Assembly: GCF_000316035.1 (NCBI RefSeq)
Contig: NZ_ANHX01000041.1
Span: 1 to 64,000, forward strand
From: Paenibacillus sp. PAMC 26794
GTDB lineage: Bacteria; Bacillota; Bacilli; Paenibacillales; Paenibacillaceae
DNA length: 64,000 nt
Direction of reading: 5' to 3'
Shown here: in pieces, positions 26,923-36,042 of the stretch
Numbering within the stretch: the first letter of the stretch is position 1
How the letters are laid out: every line of letters begins with the position of its first letter
Made by a program: the position numbers and the translations under genes
Notes under the pieces: model-generated
Told to the model about the DNA's origin: nothing
Databases searched by the model: none
What the model saw: only the letters and a program-made list of their open reading frames with translations

Positions 26923-28209
26923 ATGAAAACAGGGTATACATACGTACAACGCACCATCTGTACATTGCTGTTATTTGCACTCATTGCAGCAGTGACATTG
27001 GGAGGTGGAACCGCAGCCCAGGCAGCCTCACTTAGCCAATCCACAGTGTATTATGAGTCCGACGGAGTTTTGTACAAAGTATCCGCGGATGGCAGCAATA
27101 CAACAGAAGTATTAATTGATTTCCAAGGTGTGGACTTGCTTGCGGCAGGCTCTTATCTCTACTATACGCAGACTGCTTCTTCCACAACATTGCTTCGGGT
27201 TCCAAATGACGGGTCCAGCGATGCGGCAGAGACATTTGCTACAGATGTACTCAGCTATTATACGGATAACGGATTCATCTATTATCTGGATGCTACAGGT
27301 ACCATTTATCGCGCGAATGGCAATAGTGATGCTTCAGCTGTCACCAAGATTGCTGACAAGGCTGATATCGACTTCCCATTCCTCCTGGTAACCAAAGGGC
27401 GTGCCTACTATAATGCATTGGTTAATGGAAACACATGGGTCGTGTCCAAAACGTCCAACGGTTCTGGAGCTGTGCAGCGGATTGCCGCAGGCGCAGTGGA
27501 AGGACGTTATTTTACGAATCAAGCCAAAAACGAACTGCAACTGATGGTCAATACAGACCCATACGAGGAGTTTTATTCCACCAATGCTGTTGTCATGTAT
27601 AAGGTGAATTACAACACTGGCAAAGCAACTGCGGTTAATCCCAAAGCCAAACTGGATGTGAATGCTGTATATTCCGGTGGTTGGGGAAACAATCTTTACG
27701 TGTATAACAAAGGAATCGTTCTCGACAGCAATAAGGATTACAATTATGCCAAAGGCAAAGCGTTTGCGTTAACAACTTCAGCCAAAACACTTCAGCTTCA
27801 TAACAAAAGTGTTCGTGAAGTAAGTGCCTTAGGTACAGACAAGGTTGTCCTTATTGATGCAGACAAAAAGGCTTATGCCAAAACGGTCTCGGGCAACAAA
27901 GTAACCAAGTCTGCCAACCTGAACCTGAACAATGTAACGTATGTTGCGAATCAATTGACCAATGGTACATCTACGGCTGCATACATCTCGGGCAACAACG
28001 GACTCTATTCGGTCAATACAGCTCTCAAGGTAACTAAACTTACCGGGGACGAATGGGATGCATTCCATATCAGAGATGATGTTGCGGGCCTCTTCTACAT
28101 CAATGCCAAAGATCAATATCGCTTGTATCACGTGCAAACAGGTGGAACAGGAAAAAAAGTAATGAGTGACGTTTTCCTCGACAATATTCTATTGGTGACA
28201 CCGTACTAA
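26923..28209 (+). CDS. Secreted DUF5050-type beta-propeller protein
   Basis: A 428-residue exported protein with a signal peptide (LLLFALIAAVTLGGGTAAQAA) cleaved near residue 36. The mature part is a repeat of strand-turn-strand units (VYYESDGVLYKVSADGS, LYYTQTASSTTLLRVPNDGS, IYYLDATGTIYRANGNS), the pattern of the DUF5050 family, predicted to form a beta-propeller. It has no catalytic motif I recognise; a role in surface binding or signalling is possible. It is a single-gene unit ending at the terminator at 28261. Confidence 0.82.
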   Translation: MKTGYTYVQRTICTLLLFALIAAVTLGGGTAAQAASLSQSTVYYESDGVLYKVSADGSNTTEVLIDFQGVDLLAAGSYLYYTQTASSTTLLRVPNDGSSDAAETFATDVLSYYTDNGFIYYLDATGTIYRANGNSDASAVTKIADKADIDFPFLLVTKGRAYYNALVNGNTWVVSKTSNGSGAVQRIAAGAVEGRYFTNQAKNELQLMVNTDPYEEFYSTNAVVMYKVNYNTGKATAVNPKAKLDVNAVYSGGWGNNLYVYNKGIVLDSNKDYNYAKGKAFALTTSAKTLQLHNKSVREVSALGTDKVVLIDADKKAYAKTVSGNKVTKSANLNLNNVTYVANQLTNGTSTAAYISGNNGLYSVNTALKVTKLTGDEWDAFHIRDDVAGLFYINAKDQYRLYHVQTGGTGKKVMSDVFLDNILLVTPY

Positions 28210-28260
28210 AATATAATGTTGATTCAGGCGTGTAGCCTATTCAACGGACTTGTCCATAAC

Positions 28261-28307
28261 AAAAAGGATTACCTTGTAGCCATAACGGCTCTTGGTAGTC
28301 CTTTTTT
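28261..28307 (+). terminator. Terminator after DUF5050 gene
   Basis: AAAAAGGATTACC and GGTAGTCCTTTTTT form the stem; the T run continues into TTTTTT. Confidence 0.8.
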
Positions 28308-28337
28308 GGTTGTCGAAAACTATTTTTCAAAAACATC

Positions 28338-28367
28338 TTCCATATGAGAATGATAATTGTTATCATT
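28338..28367 (+). promoter_or_regulatory. Fur box over promoter of AraC/SBP fusion gene
   Basis: TGATAATTGTTATCA (28351-28365) is a 7-1-7 Fur box with one mismatch, extended symmetrically to AATGATAATTGTTATCATT. It overlaps a possible promoter TTCCAT-17-TATCAT (28338-28366), so iron-loaded Fur should repress the gene at 28396. Confidence 0.8.
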
Positions 28368-28395
28368 AAGAAAATAAGACAAAAGGATGGTCCGT

Positions 28396-30027
28396 ATGAC
28401 TGAACAGTTTCCCTTCATTGCTGAAACCACATCTCTACCGCTCCTCTCCTCCATGTGCCGTGTGCGTCGTGGGGAGAAATTCCGTGTGCAAGGCAAGACG
28501 GTGTCACGGCCCATGCTCTGTCTTATTTTGCAAGGAGACGGTGTTCTGGTCCTGAATGATACAGCCTATACGGCTCAAGCGGGCAGCTTGTTCGTACTGA
28601 AGCCAGGAACAACCATCGAGGCCGCCGCACGCTCGAATGTGACCGAATGTATATTGCTAAGTATGGATACGGTTCGTTTGCAGCAAGTCCGTGGTGAATG
28701 GAAAATGACCTCCACTCCTGGCTTCCCGCTGGATTGGCAGACAGGCATGTTGCTGGTTCGTCACGAGCAGCAGGCTGTATTACGTTTGGAACAACTGTAT
28801 GAAACCTATCGCGGTCTTCAACCGGATCACTTTATCAGCATACATAGCCAGTTGCATGAGCTGCTGCAGTTTCTCTCGGAGAACCGGCTGGAAGCCAATC
28901 ATGAGAAAGTGGACCCTGCCTTGGAACGCAGCATTATGTATATGCGACGTTACATGAGTGAAGGAATCAGCATGGATCAGCTTGCCAAGATTGCTGGACT
29001 CACCCCCAGCTCTTATTCACGCAGTTTCAAGAAGGCCAAAGGCATGTCACCGACCGATTACCTGAATCGTTTACGTATAAACGAAGCCAAAAAACAGCTG
29101 ACAGAGGAATCCTGTGTCCTCAAAGACGTCGCGATATCTGTCGGGTATGGTAATGAGTATTATTTTAGCCGCAAATTCAAACAAACCTTGGGGATTGCTC
29201 CCAGTGTATATATGAAAAGAGATCAACTTCGCGTAGCTACGGCATCCATTATGGGATTTCATGAGAACTTGGCCTCGCTTGGACTGCGCCCGGTAGCTGT
29301 GCTGGAAGGTGAAGGTGTGTTTGACCGAGAATCGGATGAATATGAACAAGAACGCCGATTAACCAGACAATTCGATCAAATTCGGCAGGCGAAGCCAGAC
29401 TTGATCATCGGTGACTTTTACCACAAGCCTTATTACGATCGCCTGAAAAGTATTGCACCCACCATCATCTTGGAGTCTACTGATGACTGGAAAGAGAACC
29501 ATATTCGCATAGCCGAACTGGTCGGACGTGAGAAACAAGCGTTGCTGAATTTCAAAGAACTTGAGTTTCGCAAGCTTGAAGCAAGCCTGAACCTGCAACC
29601 CTATTTCGGACAAAAACGGTTGGCTCTGATGGAGGTTACGAACCAGTCCATTCGCTTACAAGGGACTGGCGAGCATCCATTAAATCACTTGTTGTATGCT
29701 GAATTGGGACTTCAGCCTGCTCAGCTTGTATCTCCCGAAAGTTCCAGAAATGAGTATGTTGCAGATAGTATCCCCGTGCTGGACACGGATTACCTGTTGA
29801 TCCATCGTGCTTCGCTTCAGCCTGTCAGTGAAAAGGTGTTCCGACGTATGAAACAAACGGCATCGTGGAATCGATCCCCTGCTGTATTGTATGGTAACGT
29901 TCACGATATCTCGAACTGGCAACGGTTATGCTGGACCCCGGCTGGCCGGTTGCAGATTCTGAACGAACTGGAACAGATTGCTCAGCAGCCTGTAGTCTTT
30001 CCTCAGGCAAGTCTGATCGGACATTAG
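28396..30027 (+). CDS. AraC regulator fused to siderophore-binding domain (Btr-like)
   Basis: A 543-residue fusion. An N-terminal AraC cupin-like part (LILQGDGVLVLNDTAY), a double helix-turn-helix (GISMDQLAKIAGLTPSSYSR; VLKDVAISVGYGNEYYFSRK) near residues 185-280, and a C-terminal FecB/BtuF-like binding domain (SIMGFHENLASLGLRPVAV, PDLIIGDFYHKPYYDRL). This is the layout of B. subtilis Btr, which activates bacillibactin uptake when bound to the ferric siderophore. Start at 28396 has AAGGATGG upstream. A Fur box sits in the promoter, but no siderophore transporter is next to it, so the target lies elsewhere or the nearby genes are not the regulon. Confidence 0.9.
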   Translation: MTEQFPFIAETTSLPLLSSMCRVRRGEKFRVQGKTVSRPMLCLILQGDGVLVLNDTAYTAQAGSLFVLKPGTTIEAAARSNVTECILLSMDTVRLQQVRGEWKMTSTPGFPLDWQTGMLLVRHEQQAVLRLEQLYETYRGLQPDHFISIHSQLHELLQFLSENRLEANHEKVDPALERSIMYMRRYMSEGISMDQLAKIAGLTPSSYSRSFKKAKGMSPTDYLNRLRINEAKKQLTEESCVLKDVAISVGYGNEYYFSRKFKQTLGIAPSVYMKRDQLRVATASIMGFHENLASLGLRPVAVLEGEGVFDRESDEYEQERRLTRQFDQIRQAKPDLIIGDFYHKPYYDRLKSIAPTIILESTDDWKENHIRIAELVGREKQALLNFKELEFRKLEASLNLQPYFGQKRLALMEVTNQSIRLQGTGEHPLNHLLYAELGLQPAQLVSPESSRNEYVADSIPVLDTDYLLIHRASLQPVSEKVFRRMKQTASWNRSPAVLYGNVHDISNWQRLCWTPAGRLQILNELEQIAQQPVVFPQASLIGH

Positions 30028-30110
30028 ATGTGAACATAGGTCGATACGATGGGCAAGATTATCTTTTACATCGTGTTTCTTCATTATAATTCAGTAAGAT
30101 ATTGCACAGG

Positions 30111-30149
30111 CCAAAGGGCCCTCTCCTATAAACGGAAAGGGCCCTTTGC
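30111..30149. terminator. Hairpin between convergent genes
   Basis: CCAAAGGGCCCT and AGGGCCCTTTG form a strong stem with TCC/GGA inside. T tracts are short on both sides; it probably ends both the gene at 28396 and the gene at 30156. Confidence 0.65.
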
Positions 30150-30155
30150 ATGTAA

Positions 30156-30731
30156 TTATGAATGTTCCTTAATCTCTTCCTTCGGAACCAGCTTGTATAT
30201 CTCTTCATCTTCCATGGTATCAATCAACCGATCCAACCATTTGTAATATGCTTCCGCTTGCAAAACTTTGTGTTTGTCTTCCATCAGGATGTGGATAAGT
30301 TCAGCATCCGCCTCTTCATCCAAACCTTCGACTAATCGATTCAGTTCTTCAATCGATTTGCGTAGAACCTGAAGGTTACTCTCCACGGCTTTTCTCCACT
30401 TAATCGCAAAATAATCCGTAAACGTCTGATGCCAGTCATATTCCACTTCATATAGGTCTTTTCTGGAGCCCTTGCTCCACACTTTATTTACCATTTTCAA
30501 ATCCAGCAGTGTTCGTACACCTGTACTCATACTCGTTTTGCTCATTTCCATTTCCCGTCCCATATCGTCAAGGGTCATTGGTTTGTCTGCAAAAAATAGC
30601 AATCCATATAAGTGTCCCGTAGACAGCGTAACGCCGTAAAGATCCATATTACGTCCAATAGCTTCAATGACGCGTTTACGTATCTTCAGCACGGTTGCCT
30701 GCTGTTCCTCTTGTAAATGGTCCAAGCCCAT
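30156..30731 (-). CDS. GbsR/OpcR-type MarR-like regulator
   Basis: A 191-residue winged-helix regulator: helices around STGHLYGLLFFADKPMTLDD, recognition segment SKTSMSTGVRTLLDLKMV and a long helical C-terminus ending YKLVPKEEIKEHS. This is the GbsR group, which in B. subtilis represses choline and betaine uptake or synthesis genes. The start at 30731 has GGAGGT seven bases upstream; the frame extends eight codons more. It is divergent from the OpuA transporter genes, and a perfect dyad lies between, so control of opuA is likely. Confidence 0.88.
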   Translation of the reverse strand: MGLDHLQEEQQATVLKIRKRVIEAIGRNMDLYGVTLSTGHLYGLLFFADKPMTLDDMGREMEMSKTSMSTGVRTLLDLKMVNKVWSKGSRKDLYEVEYDWHQTFTDYFAIKWRKAVESNLQVLRKSIEELNRLVEGLDEEADAELIHILMEDKHKVLQAEAYYKWLDRLIDTMEDEEIYKLVPKEEIKEHS

Positions 30732-31027
30732 GCTTGCAACCTCCATTCTGAACATTCCACAGTCTTTGGCGAAATCATTGCAACACTTTAAAAGTCCTGC
30801 TTACATGGGAAAGCACTCGGCCGGACATCATATATGCCAGAGGGCTTTCATTCACCCAATGTATGAAAATGGGAACTTTACCAGGCTACAATTGCCTATG
30901 ACTATCTTTTAACCAAATAATTCAGCTTCAATTCAGCTCATTTTCTATTGTAGGAAAAGCGATATCAAATGTAAAGGAACCTTATTAGGCAGAATAAGGA
31001 GAATGATGGAGCATATGCGAGGAAAAC

Positions 31028-31051
31028 TTTGTACAGTTTTTACTGTACAAA
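31028..31051. promoter_or_regulatory. Perfect dyad operator between gbsR-like gene and opuA
   Basis: TTTGTACAGT-TTTT-ACTGTACAAA is a perfect 10-bp inverted repeat, with a further related half (GTACTGTTTA) starting at 31058. It lies upstream of the opuA promoter and 300 bp from the divergent regulator; it is the best candidate for the regulator's binding site. Confidence 0.6.
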
Positions 31052-31072
31052 CATTATGTACTGTTTATTCGG

Positions 31073-31101
31073 TTGATATACTGGTTAAGTATTGTTAGTA
31101 T
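31073..31101 (+). promoter_or_regulatory. opuA promoter
   Basis: TTGATA (31073-31078), 17-bp spacer, TAGTAT (31096-31101), about 130 bp before the opuAA start. The long leader contains no gene that I can support. Confidence 0.7.
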
Positions 31102-31232
31102 TAAAAACGTTACCCAGAAAGACGGGAAGCGAAGCAACAACTACCGGATTTCGTGGCTGGGCGCATAAGTGTATGGGCTTATGGATGCTGAAAGCCGTTC
31201 GAAGTGCACAACACATCAGAAGGGGTGAGAAC

Positions 31233-32462
31233 ATGACCATACTTGAAGTGAAAAACGTAAGTAAATTGTTTGGCCCCCAAACCGAGCAAGGTCTGCAATT
31301 ACTGGAGCAAGGTTGGGGTAAAGAAAAGTTGGCCAAAGAAAAACAGATAACGGTTGGTGTCAACCGGGTCAACATGGAGATTAAGGAAGGCGAAATTTTC
31401 GTTATTATGGGACTGTCCGGTAGTGGTAAATCCACACTGGTTCGGATGTTCAATCGTCTGATTGAACCAACATCCGGAGAAATACTGGTCCATGGTAAGG
31501 ATCTACGCAAGATGAACAAAGAACAATTGCGCGAAGTGCGCCGGAAAACGATCAGTATGGTATTCCAGAAGTTTGCGTTATTCCCGCACCGTACCGTTCT
31601 TGATAATGTGGAGTATGGACTCGAAGTACAGAAAGTAGACAAGGAAGTACGCCGTGAGAAAGCAAAAACTTCACTTGAGCTGGTTGGCCTTAAAGGCTGG
31701 GAAGATAAAATGCCAGATGAACTCAGTGGCGGTATGCAGCAACGTGTCGGCTTGGCCCGTGCGCTTGCCAATGACCCGGAAGTACTATTAATGGATGAAG
31801 CCTTCAGTGCACTCGATCCATTGATTCGTCGTGATATGCAAGATGAGTTGATCGAGCTTCAGGATAAAATGAAAAAGACCATTATTTTCATTACCCATGA
31901 CTTGGACGAAGCGCTGCGCATCGGCGATCGTATTGCCCTCATGAAAGACGGCGCAGTTGTGCAGATCGGTACACCGGAAGAAATCATGATTCAACCGGCC
32001 AACTCATATGTGGCCCGCTTCGTCGAAGACGTGGATCTGTCCAAGGTCCTTACAGCATCTCACGTAATGCGTCGCCCTGAAACAATTACGCTTGATCGTG
32101 GTCCTCGTGTAGCCCTCGAATTAATGCGCGAACGTGGTATTTCCAACCTGTTTGTCATTGACCGTTCGATCAAACTGCTTGGTGTAATTACAGCTGAAGA
32201 TGCAACCCGTGCTATGCGCGAAAACAAATTATTAAATGACATTCTGATCACGGACGGGCCGACGGTGTCGCCTGAGACCCTGATTCATGAATTGTTCGAG
32301 ATTGTAAGTTCTGCCCATGTGCCGCTCGCTGTTGTTGGTGAGAATGGCCGTCTGCAAGGTGTTATCGTCCGCGGTGCCCTGCTGGGTGCACTTAGCGGTG
32401 AAGTTGCAGTAAAGGAGGAACTTGCGAATGATTCCCAAAATACCACTAGCATCATGGATTGA
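31233..32462 (+). CDS. opuAA: Glycine betaine ABC transporter ATPase OpuAA
   Basis: A 409-residue ATPase of the OpuA/ProV type. Walker A GLSGSGKST, signature LSGGMQQR, Walker B LLMDEAFSALD, and an H-loop FITHDLDEAL, followed by two CBS motifs from about residue 275 that in OpuA sense ionic strength. It energises uptake of glycine betaine at the membrane under osmotic stress. Start at 31233 has AGGGGTGAG upstream; earlier in-frame codons to 31092 overlap the promoter. Its end overlaps the permease gene by 35 bases. Confidence 0.95.
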   Translation: MTILEVKNVSKLFGPQTEQGLQLLEQGWGKEKLAKEKQITVGVNRVNMEIKEGEIFVIMGLSGSGKSTLVRMFNRLIEPTSGEILVHGKDLRKMNKEQLREVRRKTISMVFQKFALFPHRTVLDNVEYGLEVQKVDKEVRREKAKTSLELVGLKGWEDKMPDELSGGMQQRVGLARALANDPEVLLMDEAFSALDPLIRRDMQDELIELQDKMKKTIIFITHDLDEALRIGDRIALMKDGAVVQIGTPEEIMIQPANSYVARFVEDVDLSKVLTASHVMRRPETITLDRGPRVALELMRERGISNLFVIDRSIKLLGVITAEDATRAMRENKLLNDILITDGPTVSPETLIHELFEIVSSAHVPLAVVGENGRLQGVIVRGALLGALSGEVAVKEELANDSQNTTSIMD

Positions 32463-35016
32463 ATCCATCGTTGACTGGATGAGCTCCTCGCTCTCCGGAT
32501 TGTTTAATGTAATCTCTATTGTTATTCAGGCAGTAGTTGGATTCTTCTCCGGGCTGTTCATGCTGCCCCATCCACTCCTGTTCATTGCCATATTGGGTGT
32601 TCTTGCGTTCCTCGTAGGTCGACTCCCACTGACACTATTTACGGTTATCGGGTTCTTGCTCGTAGATAACTTGGGATACTGGTCCCAATCGATGGACACA
32701 CTCGGTCTGGTTATCACTTCAGGATTGGTTTCGATCCTGCTTGGTGTACCTGTCGGAATCTGGCTCGCATACAGTAAAACTGCGGCGCGTATTATTACAC
32801 CGCTCCTTGACTTCATGCAGACGATGCCTGCATTTGTCTACTTGCTGCCTGCGGTCACATTCTTTAGTCTAGGTGTCGTTCCAGGTGTTATCGCGTCCGT
32901 TATATTTGCGATTCCGCCAACGATTCGTCTGACTCACTTGGGTATCAGACAGGTATCTGGCGAATTGGTTGAAGCAGCTGATGCATTCGGCTCAACTTCC
33001 ATGCAAAAGTTGTTCAAAGTACAACTTCCACTCGCTTTGCCTACCGTGATGTCCGGTATTAACCAGACCATCATGCTGTCACTGTCCATGGTTGTTATTG
33101 CATCCATGATCGGTGCACAAGGTATTGGTGCGGAAGTCTATCGTGCTGTAACACAGCTTCAAATCGGTAAAGGTTTCGAAGCCGGTCTGGCCGTTGTTGT
33201 ACTCGCGATTGTACTGGACCGTTTTACACAAAATGTATTTATGCCAGGTCGCAAAAAGACCTCACGCATTACAGCCAAGCAAAAAGCATGGATCACTGCT
33301 GCGGCAACATTCCTTGTACTTGTAACTGGTTTCTCACAATACTTCGTTGGTGGCACAACTTCCGCTGGTGGCAAGAATTCAGCAGCCAATGCTGTAGGTC
33401 AAGAAGTGAACTATCAGATTATTGGTATCGATCCAGGGGCTGGTATCATGAAGTCCGCTGCAAAAGCGATCGAAGACTATAAATTAACTGACTGGACTCT
33501 GATTGAAGGCTCTGGTGCAGCGATGACGGCCACCCTGGACAAAGCGATCAAAAATGAAGATCCAATCATTATTACAGGTTGGACTCCGCACTGGATGTTC
33601 AACAAATATGATCTGAAATATCTGGAAGATCCAGAAAAATCTTTCGGTGATGCTGAAGAAATTCATACCATCGCCCGTAAAGGTCTGAAAGAAGATCACC
33701 CTGTTGCGTTTGAATTCCTGTCCCGTTTCCAATGGACATCGGATGAAATGGGTGAAATGATGACTGCTATCCAGGATGGCACATCCGCAGAAGAAGCAGC
33801 TAAATCTTATGCTGAAAAACATGCCGATCAGATTGCTGAGTGGACCAAAGGTCTGACTCCAGTGAACGGTGATGCATTCAAACTGAGCTATGTGGCTTGG
33901 GATTCCGAAATCGCAAGTACCAACTTGCTGAAATACGTGATGGAAAACAAATTGGGTTATAAAGTTAACGCTCTGCAAGTCGAAGCCGGACCGATGTGGA
34001 CGGGTGTTGCCTCAGGCGACGTAGATGCCTCTCCAGCAGCTTGGCTGCCATTGACACACGCTGACTACTGGGAACGTTACAAAGACCAGGTGGACGATCT
34101 GGGGGCCAATATGACAGGTGTACGTACAGGCCTCGTGGTTCCTAGTTACATGACTGAAGTCAATTCGATTGCAGATCTGGAGACAGGTGCCGCTTCTTCC
34201 ACTCCATCGGCAAGTGCTAATGTGGGCGAAGAGGTTAATCACCAAATCGTTGGTATTGATCCAGGTGCAGGTCTGATGAAGGCCACAGCAAACGCCATTC
34301 AGCATTATGATTTGTCTAACTGGAATCTGATTGAAGGTTCTGGAGCAGCAATGACTGCATCATTGGACAAAGCTTATAAAAATGAAGAACCAATCATCGT
34401 TACGGGTTGGACTCCGCATTGGATGTTCAATCAGTATGATCTGAAGTATTTGGATGATCCCGACTTAATTTTCGGCGATGCAGAGGAAGTTCACACGGTT
34501 GGACGTAAGGGAATCAAAGAAGATCATCCCGTTGCCTATGAGTTCTTCTCTCGTTTTAATTGGACTGCGGATCAAATGAGTGAAATCATGGTAGACATTC
34601 AAAAGGGCGTTTCGCCTGAAGAAGCTGCCAAGACTTATGCAGAAAAACATCCGGACCAAATTGAAGAATGGACCAAGGGGTTAACCCCGGTTAAAGGTGA
34701 CAATTTACGTCTCGGTTATGTTGCATGGGACTCTGAAATTGCGAGTACCAACCTGATGAAGTATGTGCTTGAGACGGATCTGGGTTACACAGTCAAAGCA
34801 CTGCAAGTCGAAGCTGGTCCAATGTGGGCAGGCTTGGCAGCAGGTGATATCGATGCTTCTCCAGCCGTTTGGCTCCCGCTTACACATGGGGACTACTGGG
34901 AGACGTATGGTGACCAGATTGAAGATATCGCTGTCAGTATGACAGGAGTTAAACAAGGTCTGGTTGTTCCAACGTACATGGATATCAACTCTGTTGAAGA
35001 CTTAAAAGATAATTAA
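32428..35016 (+). CDS. OpuA permease fused to two tandem betaine-binding domains
   Basis: An 862-residue fusion. Residues 1-290 are a ProW/OpuAB-type permease (FAIPPTIRLTHLGIRQV and the EAADAFGST coupling region). Two OpuAC-type binding domains follow, roughly 326-587 and 601-862, joined by a Ser/Ala/Thr linker. Both keep the three Trp elements of the betaine cage: GWTPHWMF, VAWDSEIASTN and GPMW. The usual fused OpuA of lactic bacteria has one domain per chain, and B. subtilis OpuAC is separate, so a homodimeric permease here would carry four binding domains. The gap between the two copies shows they arose by duplication. The start has AGGAGG eight bases upstream; an intrinsic terminator follows. 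Confidence 0.95.
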   Translation: MIPKIPLASWIESIVDWMSSSLSGLFNVISIVIQAVVGFFSGLFMLPHPLLFIAILGVLAFLVGRLPLTLFTVIGFLLVDNLGYWSQSMDTLGLVITSGLVSILLGVPVGIWLAYSKTAARIITPLLDFMQTMPAFVYLLPAVTFFSLGVVPGVIASVIFAIPPTIRLTHLGIRQVSGELVEAADAFGSTSMQKLFKVQLPLALPTVMSGINQTIMLSLSMVVIASMIGAQGIGAEVYRAVTQLQIGKGFEAGLAVVVLAIVLDRFTQNVFMPGRKKTSRITAKQKAWITAAATFLVLVTGFSQYFVGGTTSAGGKNSAANAVGQEVNYQIIGIDPGAGIMKSAAKAIEDYKLTDWTLIEGSGAAMTATLDKAIKNEDPIIITGWTPHWMFNKYDLKYLEDPEKSFGDAEEIHTIARKGLKEDHPVAFEFLSRFQWTSDEMGEMMTAIQDGTSAEEAAKSYAEKHADQIAEWTKGLTPVNGDAFKLSYVAWDSEIASTNLLKYVMENKLGYKVNALQVEAGPMWTGVASGDVDASPAAWLPLTHADYWERYKDQVDDLGANMTGVRTGLVVPSYMTEVNSIADLETGAASSTPSASANVGEEVNHQIVGIDPGAGLMKATANAIQHYDLSNWNLIEGSGAAMTASLDKAYKNEEPIIVTGWTPHWMFNQYDLKYLDDPDLIFGDAEEVHTVGRKGIKEDHPVAYEFFSRFNWTADQMSEIMVDIQKGVSPEEAAKTYAEKHPDQIEEWTKGLTPVKGDNLRLGYVAWDSEIASTNLMKYVLETDLGYTVKALQVEAGPMWAGLAAGDIDASPAVWLPLTHGDYWETYGDQIEDIAVSMTGVKQGLVVPTYMDINSVEDLKDN

Positions 35017-35048
35017 ACCAGATTGAGATGAATAAACCTGAATTTGGT

Positions 35049-35082
35049 AAAAAGACCACCGGAAAATTTCGGTGGTCTTTTT
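35049..35082 (+). terminator. opuA terminator
   Basis: AAAAAGACCACCG and CGGTGGTCTTTTT form a perfect stem with a short AT loop. Confidence 0.9.
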
Positions 35083-35630
35083 GAGTGTAACTTTTACTTG
35101 GGAATGTCTTCAAACCTAATGAAAGCCTGAATGTACCTGAAGTGCCGTTAAAGTGGATTTTCTCCCTTTCAATGAAAAGCTTCGCTCTGGATGGGATCAG
35201 GAGTCAGCTACTCACTCACGGTTGGAGCAGAGCAAGTACAAGCGCTAACGAATCGGAGACGTCTTATTCAAGGATATAAAGTGATTCCAGAAATCTAAAG
35301 AACCTGAGACACGCTATATCAGAATAAAACAGTTGTTTACAGTGTTTTTGTCAGGGATTCCAGTAAATAACGTGTCTGATGTTCCTTACTTTGTAAAAAG
35401 AAGAGCTGAAGGCGAAATAAGGCGTCCTGAGTTCCTTAGAAAATGGTCTCCCTTTCCCCAGGGTATAAAGCCTTGGGCTTCAAGACATTTTAAAATGCTA
35501 ATCTCCACACCCGAACTAACCTCGAAAATCTCAAGCATAAAGCTAAACGTACTAATCGTTACCTTCTACATTAAAGGCTGTGAAACTGAATTATGTACTC
35601 GGGCTCTGCAAATTTTTTTCTTTTCTTTTC
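35083..35630. other. 548-bp gap without supported gene
   Basis: Between the opuA terminator and the small membrane protein gene I see no ribosome site plus conserved frame. A + frame at 35333-35677 has no family character and overlaps the gene on the other strand. Confidence 0.6.
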
Positions 35631-35849
35631 CTATACTTTACCAATCAGCAACAATAGTACGCCAATGGCAATCATGACAACACCGAGAATACCATATACC
35701 ACTCTTGCGCCCTGCCGTCCAATGGTCTTCACAAAAATTCCTGCTCTAAAACTCTTCATAAACCAATCCCAATTGTTGATACCTCCGAGCAAACTAAAAA
35801 TTCCTGCCGCTATGGCAAATAGTGCGATTAAAACGGGTTGATCTTGCAT
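35631..35849 (-). CDS. Imm17-like small membrane protein
   Basis: A 72-residue protein with two membrane segments (VLIALFAIAAGIFSLLGG and VVYGILGVVMIAIGVLLLLI) separated by NNWDWFMKSFRAGIFVKTIG. The spacing and the GRQGARVVYGILG motif resemble the immunity protein 17 family, members of which are found beside polymorphic toxins. No toxin gene is nearby. AAGGAG lies upstream of the ATG. The family call rests on pattern memory and should be treated as probable. Confidence 0.65.
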   Translation of the reverse strand: MQDQPVLIALFAIAAGIFSLLGGINNWDWFMKSFRAGIFVKTIGRQGARVVYGILGVVMIAIGVLLLLIGKV

Positions 35850-35923
35850 TACGTCAACACTCCTTCTATATAATCCTGTCTACTATACCTTCACTTGGTG
35901 AAAATTAACAGGCATTAATTAGT

Positions 35924-35963
35924 AAAAAAAACAGCTTGCAGATGGAAGTCTACAAGCCGTTTT
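35924..35963 (-). terminator. Terminator after SLH nuclease gene
   Basis: On the minus strand a 15-position stem AAAACGGCTTGTAGA/TCTGCAAGCTGTTTT (with G-U pairs) is followed by TTTT. Confidence 0.85.
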
Positions 35964-36042
35964 CATTAGAGTAAAGGAGTTTAGCGTTTCAGGTTAAAAC
36001 TGGTTTTGGCTTCCTTTTCATAGGAAGATTGAATAGTCTTTA

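Noticed and set aside
33484..33978. 164-codon frame antisense to the OpuA fusion gene
   Set aside because: Lies wholly inside binding domain 1, has no start signals and no family pattern.
35333..35677. 114-codon + frame downstream of opuA
   Set aside because: No ribosome site or recognisable domain, and it overlaps the Imm17-like gene on the other strand.
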